Both the position numbers and the translations under genes were made by a program. The notes beneath the pieces were generated by a model. That model was not told the DNA's origin, searched no databases, and saw only the letters and a program-made list of their open reading frames with translations. A DNA stretch of 64,000 bases from Albula goreensis (taxonomy: Eukaryota > Chordata > Actinopteri > Albuliformes > Albulidae), in contig CM040746.1 in assembly GCA_022829145.1 (NCBI GenBank), forward strand, positions 124,001 to 188,000, in the 5' to 3' direction. This document shows, piece by piece, positions 45,290 to 56,694 of the stretch; positions within the stretch are counted from its first letter, which is position 1, and each line of letters begins with the position of its first letter.

Positions 45290-45435
45290 AAAATATAGTA
45301 CGGAAAGTTGGCACTGAATTTTTTCACATATCCTGTTAGTATAGGCAATAAAATCAATGGCAGTTCTGTTCTGAAGAGTTGTGCTTTTTCCCCTCTAAAT
45401 TATAAAAACTATTGATGATGGTGTCATTGTCTCAG
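45290..45435 (+). repeat. dispersed intron segment, copy 1 of 3
   Basis: GGAAAGTTGGCACTGAATTT...CCTGTTAGTATAGGCAATAA...AACTATTGATGATGGTG is repeated at 56695-56870 and 59575-59720, each time in the intron preceding (or where one expects) an LRR exon. Confidence 0.8.
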
Positions 45436-45888
45436 GTTGTTCAACAGTTGATCAATAAGATCTTAATGGTACCCATCCGTAGTGAGAGGTAACTGTAGTG
45501 AAACACAGTTTGTGTTCCCTGTGTGGAGGGGGATAAATCATACGGTTGTCAGAAGATTTGTGCTGCGATCTTCTGGTCCCCTCTTTGGAAGGGTGCACAG
45601 GGAAACTGGCTTCATTCTCCTGTTGAGGGGAAAACTGGAGATTAAATACACTCTCTGGTGAGAATGTTCCACTTCTCTCTCAGAGGCAAAGGGTTAGATG
45701 ACAACGGTCTGGGGAGTGATCTCTCATCTGATGCTGTAAAGCATAAGTGCTGCTCAGCCCATAGGTTTGTCCCTTATGGCCAGAGTTTCTTAGAGAGCCA
45801 ACCTCTTCCAGGTGCAGGTGAGATGAGGTCCATAAAGTTACGTCAGCATAGCCAGAGGATTAAAGACCTGAATAGAATATGCTTTTTT

Positions 45889-47438
45889 GTCACACTTAAA
45901 TGTTTCAGATCATCAAACAAACTTAAATATCAGGCAAAGATAACCTGAGTAAATACAAAAGGCAGCTTTTAAATGATGATTTCATTTATTAGGGGAAAAA
46001 AGATATCCAAACCAACCTGGTCCTATGTGAAAAAGTAATTGCCCCCCTCCCCCCTTTTTAAATCATGAATTAACTGAGCTGGAAAGCTGAGTTCAATTTC
46101 ACTAGCCCCACCTAGGCCTGGTTGCTGCCAGAATCAAGAAATCATTTCAATAAAACCTGTATGACAACATGAAGTAGGCTAAAAGATCTCAAAGCAACAC
46201 ATCATGCCCCAATCAAAAGAAATTCAAGAACAGATGAGAAACAAAGTCATTGACATCTATCAGTCTGGAAGGGGTTTAAAAAGCCATTTCTAAGGCTTTG
46301 GGACTCCAGTGAACCACAATGAGAGCCATTATCCACAAATGGAGAAAACATGGAACAGTGGTGAACCTTCCCAGGAGGGGCCGGCCTACCAAAATTACTC
46401 CAAGAGCACATCTACGACTCATCCAGGAGGTCACAAAAGAACCCAGAACAACATCTAAAGCACTGCAGGCCTCACTTGCCTCAGTTAAGGTCAGTGTTCA
46501 TGATTCAACAATAAGAAAGAGACTGGGCAAAAATGGCATCCATGGGGGAGTTCCAAGGCAAAAACCACTGCTGACCAAAAAGAACACAAAGGCCCATCTC
46601 ACATTTGCCAGAAAACATCTTCATGGTCCCCAATACTTTTGGGAAAATGTTCTGTGGACTGACAAGACAAAAGTGGAACTTTTTGGAAGGTGTGCGTCCC
46701 GTTACATCTGGCATAAAACTAACACAGCATTTCGGAAAACGAACATCATACCAACAGTCAAATGTGGTAGTGTGATGGTCTGGGGCTGCTTTGCTGCTTC
46801 AGGACCTCAACAACTTGCCATAATTGATGGAACCATGAATTCTGCTCTCTATCAGGAAATCCTGAAGGAGAATGTCTTGCCATCAGTTTGTGACCTTAAG
46901 CTCAAGCACACTTGAGTTATGCAGCAGGATAATGATCCAAAGCACACCAGCAAGTCCACTTCTGAATGGCTAAAAAGACAAAATGAAGGTTTTGGAGTGG
47001 CCTAGTCAAAGTCTGGACTTAAATCCAAGTGAGATGCTGTGGCATGACCTTAAATGGGCCGTTCATGCTCGAAAACCCTCCAATGTGGCTGTATTAAAAC
47101 AATTCTGCAAAGAAGAGTGGGCCAAAATTACTCCTCAGCGATGTGAAAGACTCATTGCCAGTTATCTCAAACGCTTGATTGCAGTTGTTGTGGCCAAGGA
47201 TGGCACAACCAGTTACTAGGTTTAGGGGGCAATGACTTTTTCACATGGGGCCAGGTTAGTTTGGATAGCTTTTTTCCCTTAATAAATGAAATCATCATTT
47301 AAAAACTGCATTTTATATTTACTCAGGTTATCTTTGTTTGATATTAAAATTTGTTTGATGATGTGAAATATTTAAGTGTGACAAAAAAGCAAAAACAGAA
47401 GAAATCTGTAAGGGGGCCAATACTTTTTCACAGCACTA
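45889..47438 (+). mobile_element. Tc1-like transposon, left end truncated
   Basis: The right terminal region (about 47225-47438) is an inverted copy of 45889-46060 (GATAACCTGAGTAAATA, AAATGATGATTTCATTTATT, CTATCCAAAC). The right end reaches CAGCACTATA as in the full element, whereas the left copy starts about 50 bases further in, so the left end is lost together with neighbouring DNA. The long inverted repeats and transposase identify a Tc1/mariner element of a type common in fish and amphibians. It sits at the right border of duplication copy A. Confidence 0.8.
46205..47219 (+). pseudogene. Tc1-like transposase, inactivated
   Basis: N-terminal helix-turn-helix sequence MPQSKEIQEQMRNKVIDIYQ, shifted after GRGL and with CAG-TGA in place of an arginine codon. 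Then RRGRPTKITPRAHLRLIQEV (GRP-K linker), VLWTDKTKVELFG (first catalytic Asp) and VMVWGCFAASG. A stop follows KLKHT at 46913. VMQQDNDPKHTSK (second Asp) is in another frame, and WPSQSLDLNPSEMLWHDLK (NP-x-E third acidic residue) in a third, ending KRLIAVVVAKDGTTSY and a TAG. All three acidic DD(34)E positions are still readable, but several frame changes kill the protein. Confidence 0.9.
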
Positions 47439-47439
47439 T

Positions 47440-47520
47440 ATATATATATTCTTCATATATATATATATATATTTATATCAGGTCACATATATATGTATAT
47501 ATGTGACCTGATATATAGCA
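47440..47520. repeat. (TA)n with a 30-bp palindrome
   Basis: TA-rich tract next to the Tc1 end. Within it TATATCAGGTCACATATATA and its reverse complement TATATATGTGACCTGATATA face each other. Confidence 0.85.
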
Positions 47521-49789
47521 AACTCTCCACATTATATGGCGACGTCAATTTTACAGGAGAGTCACAAAATGTATAGTGCGGGCAGTATTTTGTCAAAAAT
47601 TAGATAATGTGGATTCAAATTCCTGAAGTGCTTATATATCATCTCCCTTTTGTTGAAATGGAAAATAATTTGTAAATATGAAAAATTTAACGAAATATCG
47701 AGGCAAATTGGTGCCCCATGAACTGACAAGGGAGAATACGTCATCAACTCAGCATTTTTTTGTTCTATCAAACCAAGTGATCGGGTTTCATCTGGGTTCA
47801 TCTTCTGATACATTATGCAGCTGTATTTAGCTGTAATTAGCTCCGATGTCAATTCGCAATACAAAACAATTTTGATTACAAAAAGTAACTGAAATAATGC
47901 TTGATTTATGACTGAAACCGGCGTTTTCTCTTTCTATTCTCTTTCTTCCGCTTGCTTTTCTTCTTCTAGTGTTATAATAAACATAGTGCTGAATGTTCAT
48001 TGGTTCACACCAATGTGCCGTTTGCCAACAGTTTGTCGCCTACTTGTTTTTTCTTTTTTGGAAAAGTTTATTTGCATGTTGTTAGAATCATGGACTACGA
48101 TAAGAGTGGTGGCAGCTTTCAAACATATTAATTAACTGAATCTCTCAGGTGCAAGAGACGGAACTCAGTGGGAAGAACTGGAGAGAGATTACTTGCTTGA
48201 GGTGGAAGAGGATAACATGCACCTTATGCTGTCAGACTTGGAAGATGAGGACAGCAGTAATGAAGAGGTCACAGAATGATTAAGAGACATGCAAAGATAG
48301 GTTGAGAGTGACAAGAGTAAAAAGAAGTATCACAGTTTACCACTAAATGAATGATTTAACTTGAATTATGTTTTTTTCATATTTTATATAAATTTACGAA
48401 TTATTTTTTTTTAAACTGCAAATTCAAAATGACCTTACTAACTGATTAAATCACTATCCTAATCTAACTATGATAAGCATCAATTCCTTTTCTAAAAGTG
48501 ATTGTAGTGCTGAGAATGTATGCAAAAATGAAAAAGGCTGTTTTCTCAGAACTGCAGTTTGCAAAAGTATAATGTTCTATTGAACATTATGGCCAACATA
48601 TTTCTTCAGTCCTGGCAAGTGATACCTCATTTTGTAGCTCTCTGTACTTTTGTATCATGTGATAAAATAAAAATGTGAATTTTGCGAATGTGCCCCTCAA
48701 TTATACGTTCAGTCACATGTATTTATTGCACTGTATATATTTATTTAGCACTTTTGTCACAATTCACTTTTGCACTTTGGTTGGATTTTTGAAGCACTGT
48801 AAATAAACATCTTGCACCGATGTCTTGCACCTGTGGTGGGGCCATTTTTTTTTGGTGCATCTACACAGCCTGAACCCCTTGTTGGCCAACCCTAGACCAC
48901 ACACTGAAACACTGCTTAGTGAATTAGAGTGGGACCTGAGGTCGGCTAGACCGGATATTGGACCAAGATCAGAATGCAAAGTGTTTCTGTGCACCTGGTT
49001 ATATGTGGCTCCTTGCAGAATTGAGGTGAGTGGGGATGACACGTTAACTGCTGAAAGAAAAGAAGGGGTGTCATGTGACTGCAATACTGCAGAGCATTCA
49101 CTTTTAAGATGGAAAAATTCCCCTCTGTAGGAGCAGAGATCTGATTTGACAGAATGCAAATCATCTAGATACAGCATAGCTTTTTTGCTAAAGGTTTGTA
49201 ATCTTGGAGGATGTTTGTTTTGAGCTTTCAGGTTTACAATCTCACTCCCTAGTTCCTCATTTGCAAAGGAGGGCAAGGCTGGCTTGCCTTGAGAGAGCCA
49301 AGAGAGAGTATGACTGTGTATTATTCAGTTCAAATTAGGTTAAAAGCAATTTAATAATGCCATTAAATTTCAGAAGTACTGAAGATGTTGGAATGCCATT
49401 AAAATCACCAAATGAACCATTATTTTTATTATGATGCAGAGATAATAGTAATGATTGGACACAATAAATTAAAATGGTCTCTTAAAATTATTTTAATTAT
49501 TAGCAGTATTTAATAATACCATTAATGAATAAAAATGTTTTTCAAATTTGTGTGGAATTGTCAATGTGTTACCAAGGGGAATTCGCAACCACGGTGTGTG
49601 CTTTGCTTGCTGTTACTTGATTAAACTGCAGGAGACAGTGGTGTTTAAGAACATGTGTCCCATCTAGTGGTCAATGTGGGAAGTGCAATGATTTAAGTTC
49701 AAAGCTGCTTGGATTTTCTTCTGCTTGTATTCCTAAATTGAGTAGCATTTTTCTGTCTCACAAAAACATGAAATACAGCCAAATGATAT
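47521..49789. other. intron sequence; possible piggyBac-like scrap at 48150-48285
   Basis: At 48150 an acceptor-like ATCTCTCAG is followed by GARDGTQWEELERDYLLEVE and LMLSDLEDEDSSNEEVTE, then a stop. The acidic region beside a DGT-x-W motif recalls piggyBac-type transposase N termini, but this is weak. The 170-codon minus frame at 48764-49276 (MPSFANEELGSEIVNLKAQN...) is unrecognised and could be an ORF1-like remnant. A weak CTCF-like motif lies near 49654. Confidence 0.3.
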
Positions 49790-50218
49790 AATCTATCCTC
49801 ACACATGAGGGCACCACAAAATGTAGAGGAAATGTACTATTCACCACATGGGAACCAGAAAATATGTGGATAATGGTATTCTTCACAAAGGCTCCAGTTA
49901 AATGCAGGTGAAGTGTATGTAGTGCAAGGACAAACAGATAATACAGTATGTTCAACTTAACAGTCCCAGCAGTAATCAATCTCATGAAATGAATTACTTT
50001 CATGATAATTATTATTGGGGATCTAACCAATTTTTGAAGGCTTTGTTCTATGAATAGAGTGGCTACAGTCAATGTTTGAGTGATAATAACACCAGTGATA
50101 GAGAGAACCAGTTATAAATACAAAGGTTTTATTATTCACAATGATAAAATAATAAGCATATGGTATGTGCGAAATCTGAGCATTTAACTTAGAATACACA
50201 TAGTGTGCACGTTTGTAT
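49790..50218 (+). repeat. intron block shared with 57950-58400
   Basis: GTAGAGGAAATGTACTATTC...GGAACCAGAAAATATG...GGCTTTGTTCTATGAATAGA...CAGTTATAAATACAAAGG recurs in order at 57950-58370. In both places it ends next to the splice-acceptor repeat, so it is the intron that follows the second LRR exon of each cassette. Confidence 0.8.
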
Positions 50219-50346
50219 GTGTGTGTTTTCTCCACAGGCTGGGTTGGTGTATGGTTTTAGTGAGCGTGTTCTTATCACAGGCTGGTTGGTGTATATTTAT
50301 AGTGTATGTGTTCTCTTCACAGGCCGGGTTGCTGTATATTTATACT
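50219..50346 (+). repeat. minisatellite of splice-acceptor plus LRR-exon start, 3 units
   Basis: Three units of about 42 bp, TGTGTTTTCTCCACAG + GCTGGGTTGGTGTATATTTA + TAG. AGs fall at 50236-37, 50279-80 and 50321-22. The core CTCCACAGGCTGGGTTG is identical to the acceptor and first codons of the real LRR exon at 57391-57408 (CTCCACAGGCTGGGTTGCTG). No open LRR follows any unit. Confidence 0.8.
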
Positions 50347-50895
50347 GCCTTGCCTTCCTGTGACTACTTCTGTGAACCTTTAGCTGTGTGATAATTTCTG
50401 CTTTTTTACTCTCATTGGAAGGAAATACAAACTTCTCACAACTGGGCAAGCTAACTCACTATTCACTCAGAAGGCTGGAATTTGCTTTAATAATGAAAAA
50501 CAGTATAAAAGGATATGATAACTCCATCCTTAGCCCTGCTGTCCACACTTGGCTCAGGGGCATGAGTAGGGTCATGAGTGAGGCTTAAAGCCCAGAGTTA
50601 CCCTGAAAAAGACTGTGGAAAAGGTAGCTGTGCCATTAGCTACAAATTCTGACAGAACTGAACAGAGGAAAAGGGGCTATTTGGGTCAGAGTCACAGCTG
50701 TAGAACTGTCAGACTTGAGCAGGACATCTTATTCTCAGGTGTAAAGTGTTGCAGTTGGAGAGTGCAGCACAGACATCTTTCTCAGAGCATTGTAGATCTT
50801 ACAATCCTCAATATCACTCTTTATCAGTGAGCACTATCAATTCTACATTTAAAATATTAAGTGTTAAATATTAACACATCACCTCTTTCTTTCAG

Positions 50896-51069
50896 ACTCG
50901 GCAGCTGTGATCTTACAGAGGAGTCCTGTGAAATTGTGGCCTCAGTTCTCCAGTCATCAAACTCACCTCTGAGAGAGCTGGACCTCAGCTACAATGACCT
51001 GAGAGATTCAGGAGTGAAACTGCTCTGTGCTGGACTGAAGAGTCCAAACTGTAAACTACAGACACTGGG
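50896..51069 (+). CDS. NLR exon 6: LRR exon, copy B
   Basis: Acceptor CTTTCTTTCAG ends at 50895 and donor GTGAGT starts at 51070; 174 nt, phase 2 at both ends. Same two LRRs as exon 5 ([40 protein letters not shown]), open and in phase. Near-identity with exon 5, 15 kb upstream, shows it arose by the segmental duplication. Three of four base changes are silent, compatible with continued protein-level constraint, though the number is too small for proof. Confidence 0.85.
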
Positions 51070-51791
51070 GTGAGTAGGGCTGTGTACTTTGTGACCTTTA
51101 GTAAATAGTTAGTGATTATGGCTCCATACAGAGAAACCTTAAACAGTTACTTCTCTCAATCAAACTTCTCCTCTCTCCCCAGCCTTCCTTCCTTTGTCCA
51201 AATTGATCCCATCTCTCTCTTCTTACTCCTCTATCACAGCAAAGTAAAGCAGGATAAAACCCCATGAGTCTTAGGGTTGCCAGCTGTGTGGTTCCTGACC
51301 ACAATTATCTTGTGTTGAAGTTCAGTGTGAAAGTGGGATTATGTGTGTGTGTGTTCTATCCATAGACTAGTGTCGAAACAGCAACATGCATTTTATGGTT
51401 ATTTACCCTGCTCTCTTCTTTTAAGGTCCCTTGCCATGCAGCCAGACATGGCCTGAGGGGGACAAATGGACTTCACCCCTTGTAAATACCCCTGAATCAG
51501 TGACCAAAGAGGCAGCAGGCTTTTCACGCATGGCAAGGAGCAGACCTTTACTCAGAAACTAAAATGAAACACTTAGGACAGCCAAAATGGATGTACATTT
51601 GGGATTAGCAGTTAAAAGCAGAACTGGGTGTGGTACGACCCTCTTTGTTGTTGATAAGCTGAAGATGCCCCCAAATGTAGAATCCTTTGATAAACATGCC
51701 CAACCACAGGGGGCTATCACCTGTCTCTTTCCCTCTGGCTCCTTCCCGTTCTGGAGCATATGTGTGTGTGTATGTGTGTCTGTGTGTGTGC

Positions 51792-51828
<37 letters not shown>

Positions 51829-52029
51829 CAAGCGAACAGGTTTACTTAAACTAACCTGGAGTTACTCGTTAGATCACCTGCAGAGCCTGCAGCATGTAGG
51901 TAGGAGATAGTTTGTCGGAAGTGCCCTTTTCTTGGAGATCGCATCAGCACTGAAACTCTAATAATTTGCAGAGCTTTACATGGGGAGAGGGAGAGTAGAC
52001 CCTGATTAGATAGCTATTCTATCATTCCC
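51070..52029. other. intron part of cassette B
   Basis: Equivalent to 36076-37049. The (TG)n tract at 51761-51826 is shorter and more interrupted than in copy A. No exon. Confidence 0.5.
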
Positions 52030-52185
52030 TGATGAGTATCTTTGTGAATTTTCCCATTTTCTGAGCAATCAATAATTAATTTGATCAACATTCTCCAGTC
52101 TTGAGGTTCAAACATTAGGCTACACATCATTTCAAGGTTCTTTATTGGCATGACATGGGCTGTGTTGGCAAAGCAAATGGTACAG

Positions 52186-52965
52186 TTAACACAATAACAG
52201 AACAATTAACACAAATGATAATGGGGGAAAAAAATTAACAAACATGAATGCATACAATGAATGACTATTAACTAACATTTGTACACTTACTATATTCCTG
52301 GACTGGTGACAGGTTGCTACATATAGAGCAGCCAGGGAGGCTGTGTGTCCTTCACCTAGTAAGATTGGTAATTGGCTATCCCCAGGGAGTGTTTCAAAAT
52401 GTGGATATATTCTTTTAAATTTTTCAAAGAAGTCTTTGTGAATTTTTGTGAAATTTGTACAGTACAGGAGGAAGTGTAGCTCTGTTTCAGCCTCACCTGT
52501 CTCACAGTGATTACATATCCTCTCCTCTTTGGGGCGCCAGGTTTGCTTGTGTCTGCCTGTTTCAATGGCCAGGCTGTGATCACTTAGTCTGTATTTGGTT
52601 TGGATCTGTCTCTGCTTTATATCTCTAACAGTGGAGAGATATTCTGGCAGTTTGTAATTTCTGTTTAACATAGTGTAGCAATTTAATTTGTTTTGCGGTT
52701 TTGTCGTTTTCTTCCAATGTTCCAAATAAGAATATTTTATTTGATTTTTTAATTGGCTAATTTTAATTGAAGCAGTGCTGGTCTGAAACATGTTAATATT
52801 GTTAGTTGTTATTTGGTTTGTTAGTTTAATGGCCAGCTGACTGAGAGGACTTCTATTGGGGCTTAGCTCTTGGGATAGGAAGGCCTTGTATTGGAGGGAA
52901 TTTGGTTTGCTTGTTTTTTGATGAATCCAGAATTTCAATGCTCTTTTCTGAATGTTAATAATCAA
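52186..52965 (-). pseudogene. LINE ORF2 C-terminal domain (copy B)
   Basis: A 259-codon frame with ALKFWIHQKTSKPNSLQYKA, LSDHSLAIETGRHKQTWRPK and the same CNHC...H...C cluster (ICNHCETGEAETELHFLLYC). It retains the segment KIHKDFFEKFKRIYPHFETL that is deleted in copy A. The last about 40 residues (FVNFFPPLSFVLIVLLLC) are read-through of intron sequence. Confidence 0.6.
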
Positions 52966-53389
52966 AGGGTAACGGCTTAATTCTGTCCTGCATGCATTGT
53001 TTGATGTGTTTCAGTGGACCTGGAGTATATTTTTGTAAAATTCAGCATGCAGTATTTCCACTGGGTTTTTGTCCCATTGTGAGTAGTCTGGATGGCTAAG
53101 TGGACCCCATACCTACAGCACAATAATGCTGTCAATTATTTTCAACCAGATTTTTATGGGAAATTTAATATCATAACATGTTCTCTTTATGGCAGAGGAA
53201 GCTTTTTTTCTCTTCGTGCATTCACTGCAAAGTTAAAGCTCCCCAATGCATTGATGTTCAGACCAAGGTATGTGTAATTTGTGGTATGTTCTAATACTGT
53301 GTTGCAAAAGGTGAAACTGTATCTGCTTTTCTGAGACCAGGCCTTTCTCTAGAATATCGTCATTTTGATCTTTTTTAAGTTAACTATCA

Positions 53390-53660
53390 GGGCCCAGGAC
53401 TGGCAGACATTTTCTAAGATGGCCAGGTTCTGCTGTAGCCCTCGTTCTGTGGGTGACAGCAGAACCAGGTCATCTGCATATAATAAAATGTAATTTCTGT
53501 GTCATGTAGAGTAAGTCCAGGAGCTGCAGAATGTTACAACATCGTGGCCAATTCATTCATGTAAATGTTAAATAACGTTGGACTCTGTCCAACGCTGCAA
53601 CCCTGTCTCACCCCACGACCCTGAGTGAAGAATTCTGTTCTTTGATTGTCAATTTTCACT
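53390..53660 (-). pseudogene. LINE reverse-transcriptase core (copy B, frameshifted)
   Basis: The DNA corresponds base by base to 38370-38600 in copy A, including the RQGCSVGQSPTLFNIYMN segment. Just before the catalytic HADD a deletion in CATAATAAAATGTAATTTC, compared with the copy A CAATAAAAATGTAAGTAC, changes the frame. The RT is therefore broken at the active site. Confidence 0.65.
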
Positions 53661-53995
53661 GCACATTTGTTTTGTAAATACATTGATTTATTGATGTCAT
53701 ATACTTTACCCCCTATACCACTTTGAAATATTTTATAATTTAATCCCTGGTGCTAAATAGAATCAAATGCTATTTTAAAGTCAATAAAGCATGCAAAGAT
53801 TTTTCCTTTGTTAATTTGGTGAACATGTTTATTTATGAGGATGTATAGGGTGTAAATACGAACTGTTGAGCGATGCTTTGGGAGGAATACAGTTTGACTC
53901 TTACTCAAGACACTGTGCTCGGTAAGAAAGTTTATAATTCTTGAACTAAGGATGCTACAAAATAACTTCCCCAGATTACTTCTTACGCAGATGCC

Positions 53996-54298
53996 TCAGT
54001 AATTGTTGGGGTCTAATTTATCTCCACTCTTATAAATTGGGGATATAAGCCCATGGTTCCAGGTGTCAGGGAAGCAGCCAGTACTAAGTGATAGACATAA
54101 CAATTTCAGGAGGGCCTCTTGTATTAACTGGTTACTATATTTCAGCATCTCATTATTTGTGTTGTCACAACTACAAGACTTTCTTGATTTTAGTGTTCTG
54201 AGATGTTCAGTTAATTCCTGCATTGTGATTGATGTGTCAGTTGGGTTTCGGTTGTCTTTGATCGATTGTTCAAATAATGTGAGTTTTTCTTTTTTCAA
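53996..54298 (-). pseudogene. LINE reverse-transcriptase N-terminal part (copy B only)
   Basis: The frame KSRKSCSCDNTNNEMLKYSN, QEALLKLLCLSLSTGCFPDT-W and GLISPIYKSGDKLDPNNY matches RT blocks 0-2 (KS-x-G-x-D-x-[IL]-x-x-E-[ML]; G-x-x-P-x-x-W-x-x-x-x-[IL]-x-P-[IL]-[YF]-K-x-G-D-x-x-x-P-x-N-Y). This whole segment is deleted from copy A. Confidence 0.8.
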
Positions 54299-54678
54299 TT
54301 TTTTCTTTTGTTAATTTGTTTTGTGCAATGTCCATATGCAAGTTTTCAAAATATTGTTACCAAACTGAGCCATTTTTTAAGTTAATGCAGGTTTTTGTGC
54401 CGAACTGAAATTATTCCACATTTCTCAGAATTAGTTTTAATCAATTGATTTTTCAACGTCTATGAGAGTTTTTTCAGTTTGGTTCTCTTTTTTCTGTTTC
54501 AGTGTATTTTTGTATTGTTTTAATGTTTCACAGTACTCCAAGCATAAATCTGGGTTTTGGGGCTGGTGATATTTTTGATTAGACAGTTTCTGCAACTTCT
54601 TCCGAATTAAGTTACATTCATCATCAAACCATTTCTCTTTATATTGTTTGGGCTACAATTCTTGTGATTTCAGGTGAG

Positions 54679-55251
54679 TTAAGGGCTTTGCTGAATTCTG
54701 TGTGGAGCCCATCTGTATGAGTGTTTTAGATTGTACAGCTTACTGGGCTGTGTCTGTATGTTGTGTGGCTCATTTGTTCTGTTTATATATACAGTGATTT
54801 GACCGTGGTCTGATAGGGAGGTTTGTTGCCTGACAGTGAATGCATTTTTGGAGGAGGGGTCCACATCTGTAATGGCATAATCTACCACACTGTTCCCAAG
54901 AGCTGAGCTGTAAGTGAACCTTCCAAAGGAGTCCCCTCTGATCCTAACGTTAATGATAAACAGACCCAAGGTTTGACAGAGAGACACTACCTGTGTACCA
55001 TTTTTCTGAATTACATTGTCATGGCTGTTAGTGGTTTTAATGATTGGCGTGTGGTACATAGGAGATTGGCCAAAGATGTGTTTGTTTCCTTTAGTGGTGA
55101 GAAAGTCAGGGAGAGTACCTGTCCTGGCATTTAGGTCTCCACAGAGCAGCACACTTTCCTGGGCCCAGAAGTGGCAGATGTCTCTGTGCAGATCATTAAA
55201 AATGGATGCTTTGAAACAGGGAGAATCCAATGGGGGGTGTAGATTGCACAT
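54679..55251 (-). pseudogene. LINE AP-endonuclease domain (copy B)
   Basis: 190-codon frame with LLCGDLNARTGTLPDFLTTK, NSVVDYAITDVDPSSKNAF and TSLSDHGQITVYINR. The GDxNA and SDH catalytic motifs are intact. The N-terminal strand region seen in copy A (RGRDSGGIIVWYDEE) is lost near 55300 by a deletion. Confidence 0.8.
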
Positions 55252-55672
55252 AGGTACATATCTTTTTTAGATGGAAAGATTTTTTTTGTTGTTTTTAACC
55301 AAAGGTAAGTTTAAGAGAAGGGAGAATTATCTCTCTAAAGTTGGGTGGGCATTCTATGGACACAACAGCACAAACCAGGTTTCACTGAATAGCACAATAT
55401 CAAAATTTTCTAAACTATTCAGGATCTGTGCTCTTCAGACCAATTGATGAGGATCACAGACCCTGGATGTTCCAGCTACAGATTTTTAGAGTCAAAATGT
55501 AAATATAAATGTACGGAAAAATGAAATAAACTACAAATATGAAACCATATCTCTAATTGATTCAGAAAGGATTTGCTTATGGTTGAACATGTACATTGTA
55601 TACCCTTAATTATAATAATTATATTATGTGTTTATTTATTTATCTATTTTTTTACTCACTCCCCTCTAAGTT

Positions 55673-55995
55673 GAGCTGAGTCCAGGCTGTGTGTGCTGGG
55701 CTGCAGCATAGCTGAGTCCAGGCTGTGTGTGCTGGGCTACAGCATTTCTGAGTCCAGGCTGTGTGTGCTGGGCTGCAGCACAGCTGAGTCCAGACTGTGT
55801 GTGCTGGGCTGCAGCATGGCTGAGTCCAGGCTGTGTGTGCTGGGCTGCAGCATATCTGAGCCCAGTCTGTGTGTGCTGAGCTGCAGCATGGCTGAGTCCA
55901 GGCTGTGTGTGCTGGGCTGCAGCATAGCTGAGTCCAGGCTGTGTGTGCTGGGCTGCAGCATGGCTGAGTCCAGGCTGTGTGTGCTGGGCTGCGGT
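55673..55995. repeat. 36-bp minisatellite, about 9 copies (copy B)
   Basis: GCTGAGTCCAGGCTGTGTGT + GCTGGGCTGCAGCAT units in tandem. Expanded compared with about three units at the same place in copy A. On the minus strand it reads as a 12-aa QHTQPGLSHAAA repeat inside the former LINE ORF1 linker. Confidence 0.9.
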
Positions 55996-56119
55996 GCTGA
56001 GTGTTGGGTTGTGGGGGGGCGGCGGGAGCGGGGTGGGCAGCGTGGGCATCCTGCCTCTCCTCTGGTGCTGTGTGGGGTCAGTCCTCCTGGGCACATGAAT
56101 CCTCTGTGTCTCATGACGG

Positions 56120-56644
56120 CTATGCTTGGGTATGGGGCTGGGGCCGGGGCTGTTGGCCCAAGGCGCTGTCTCTCAGGTACTTGGCAAATAGTTTGACCCC
56201 CTGCTCATTACGGTGTAGCTGGTCACATAGATGTTGAGCGTTCAGTTTGGGGTGGTGGACGAGGTGTACGTTAGCCAGCTGTGAACAGCCCCTGCTCAGC
56301 TGGCTGTTGATGCTGTTTATTGTGTGCTGAGACACGTCCGCATGGGGCTGAAGGGTGGAGATAATAATCTTTGCCCTGGGGAAGTGCTGTGTGGCTCTTT
56401 TTTTGCAATTGACCATGATGCAGTTGTCGCGCATCATGTCCACTCCATGCTGTCGACGATGTTTTGTTACGTTTTTTTTGTGTTTCCAGTCTTGCCTGCA
56501 TTTATGTTTTGCTGTTGCAATCTTTTGTGATGTTGTGTGTTTTTGTAAAATGAAGCCAGACTTTCTGCTGTGTCTGTGACATAGTGAATGCACTTCAGGG
56601 TGAACAAACGAGCTGAAGGCCGATCTGAGCCAGTCAGATTTCAT
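56120..56644 (-). pseudogene. LINE ORF1 SGNH-esterase part (copy B)
   Basis: 174-codon frame: FPRAKIIISTLQPHADVSQH (middle strand/helix of the esterase), LANVHLVHHPKLNAQHLCDQ-LHRNEQGVKLFAKYLRD (terminal D-x-x-H/R-x-N block). The preceding N-terminal block (IIHTGTNDL in copy A) is replaced by RRQHGVDMMRDNCIMVNCKK, the junction of the 4-kb difference between the copies. Confidence 0.6.
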
Positions 56645-56694
56645 CTTACATTTTTACAAAACTAATAGTGCTTGGTACGCAGATTGTTACAATA

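Larger units (their letters stand above)
35378..45885 (+). repeat. segmental duplication, copy A (with LRR exon and antisense LINE)
   Basis: Collinear with copy B at 50345-57312 from TTGCCTTCCTGTG through the LRR exon, a (TG)n tract, the whole antisense LINE and the GAATGTTCCACTTCTCTCTC segment to GACCTGAATAGA. Copy A has about 4 kb absent from B (about 40840-44930, including LINE ORF1 and a Harbinger scrap) and lacks about 390 bp of the RT present in B. Its right end is cut by the Tc1 element. Differences are scattered single bases and microsatellite lengths, so the duplication is fairly recent. Confidence 0.85.
52030..56650 (-). mobile_element. L2/CR1-group LINE, copy B, antisense in NLR intron
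   Basis: Same LINE as in copy A and in the same position. From right to left: esterase part (56644-56120), 36-bp minisatellite, AP-endonuclease (55251-54679), RT N-terminal part (54298-53996), RT core (about 53660-53390, frameshifted) and C terminus (52965-52186). The ORF1 N terminus is missing. Copies A and B carry different deletions, so together they show more of the parent than either alone. Confidence 0.7.

Noticed and set aside
45658-45948. 96-aa frame (and its copy at 57094-57330) as coding exon
   Set aside because: Co-duplicated intron sequence without acceptor/donor agreement, and not LRR-like.
55666-56196. 142-167-aa 12-residue repeat proteins
   Set aside because: 36-bp minisatellite inside a dead LINE ORF1; open on both strands, hence not informative.
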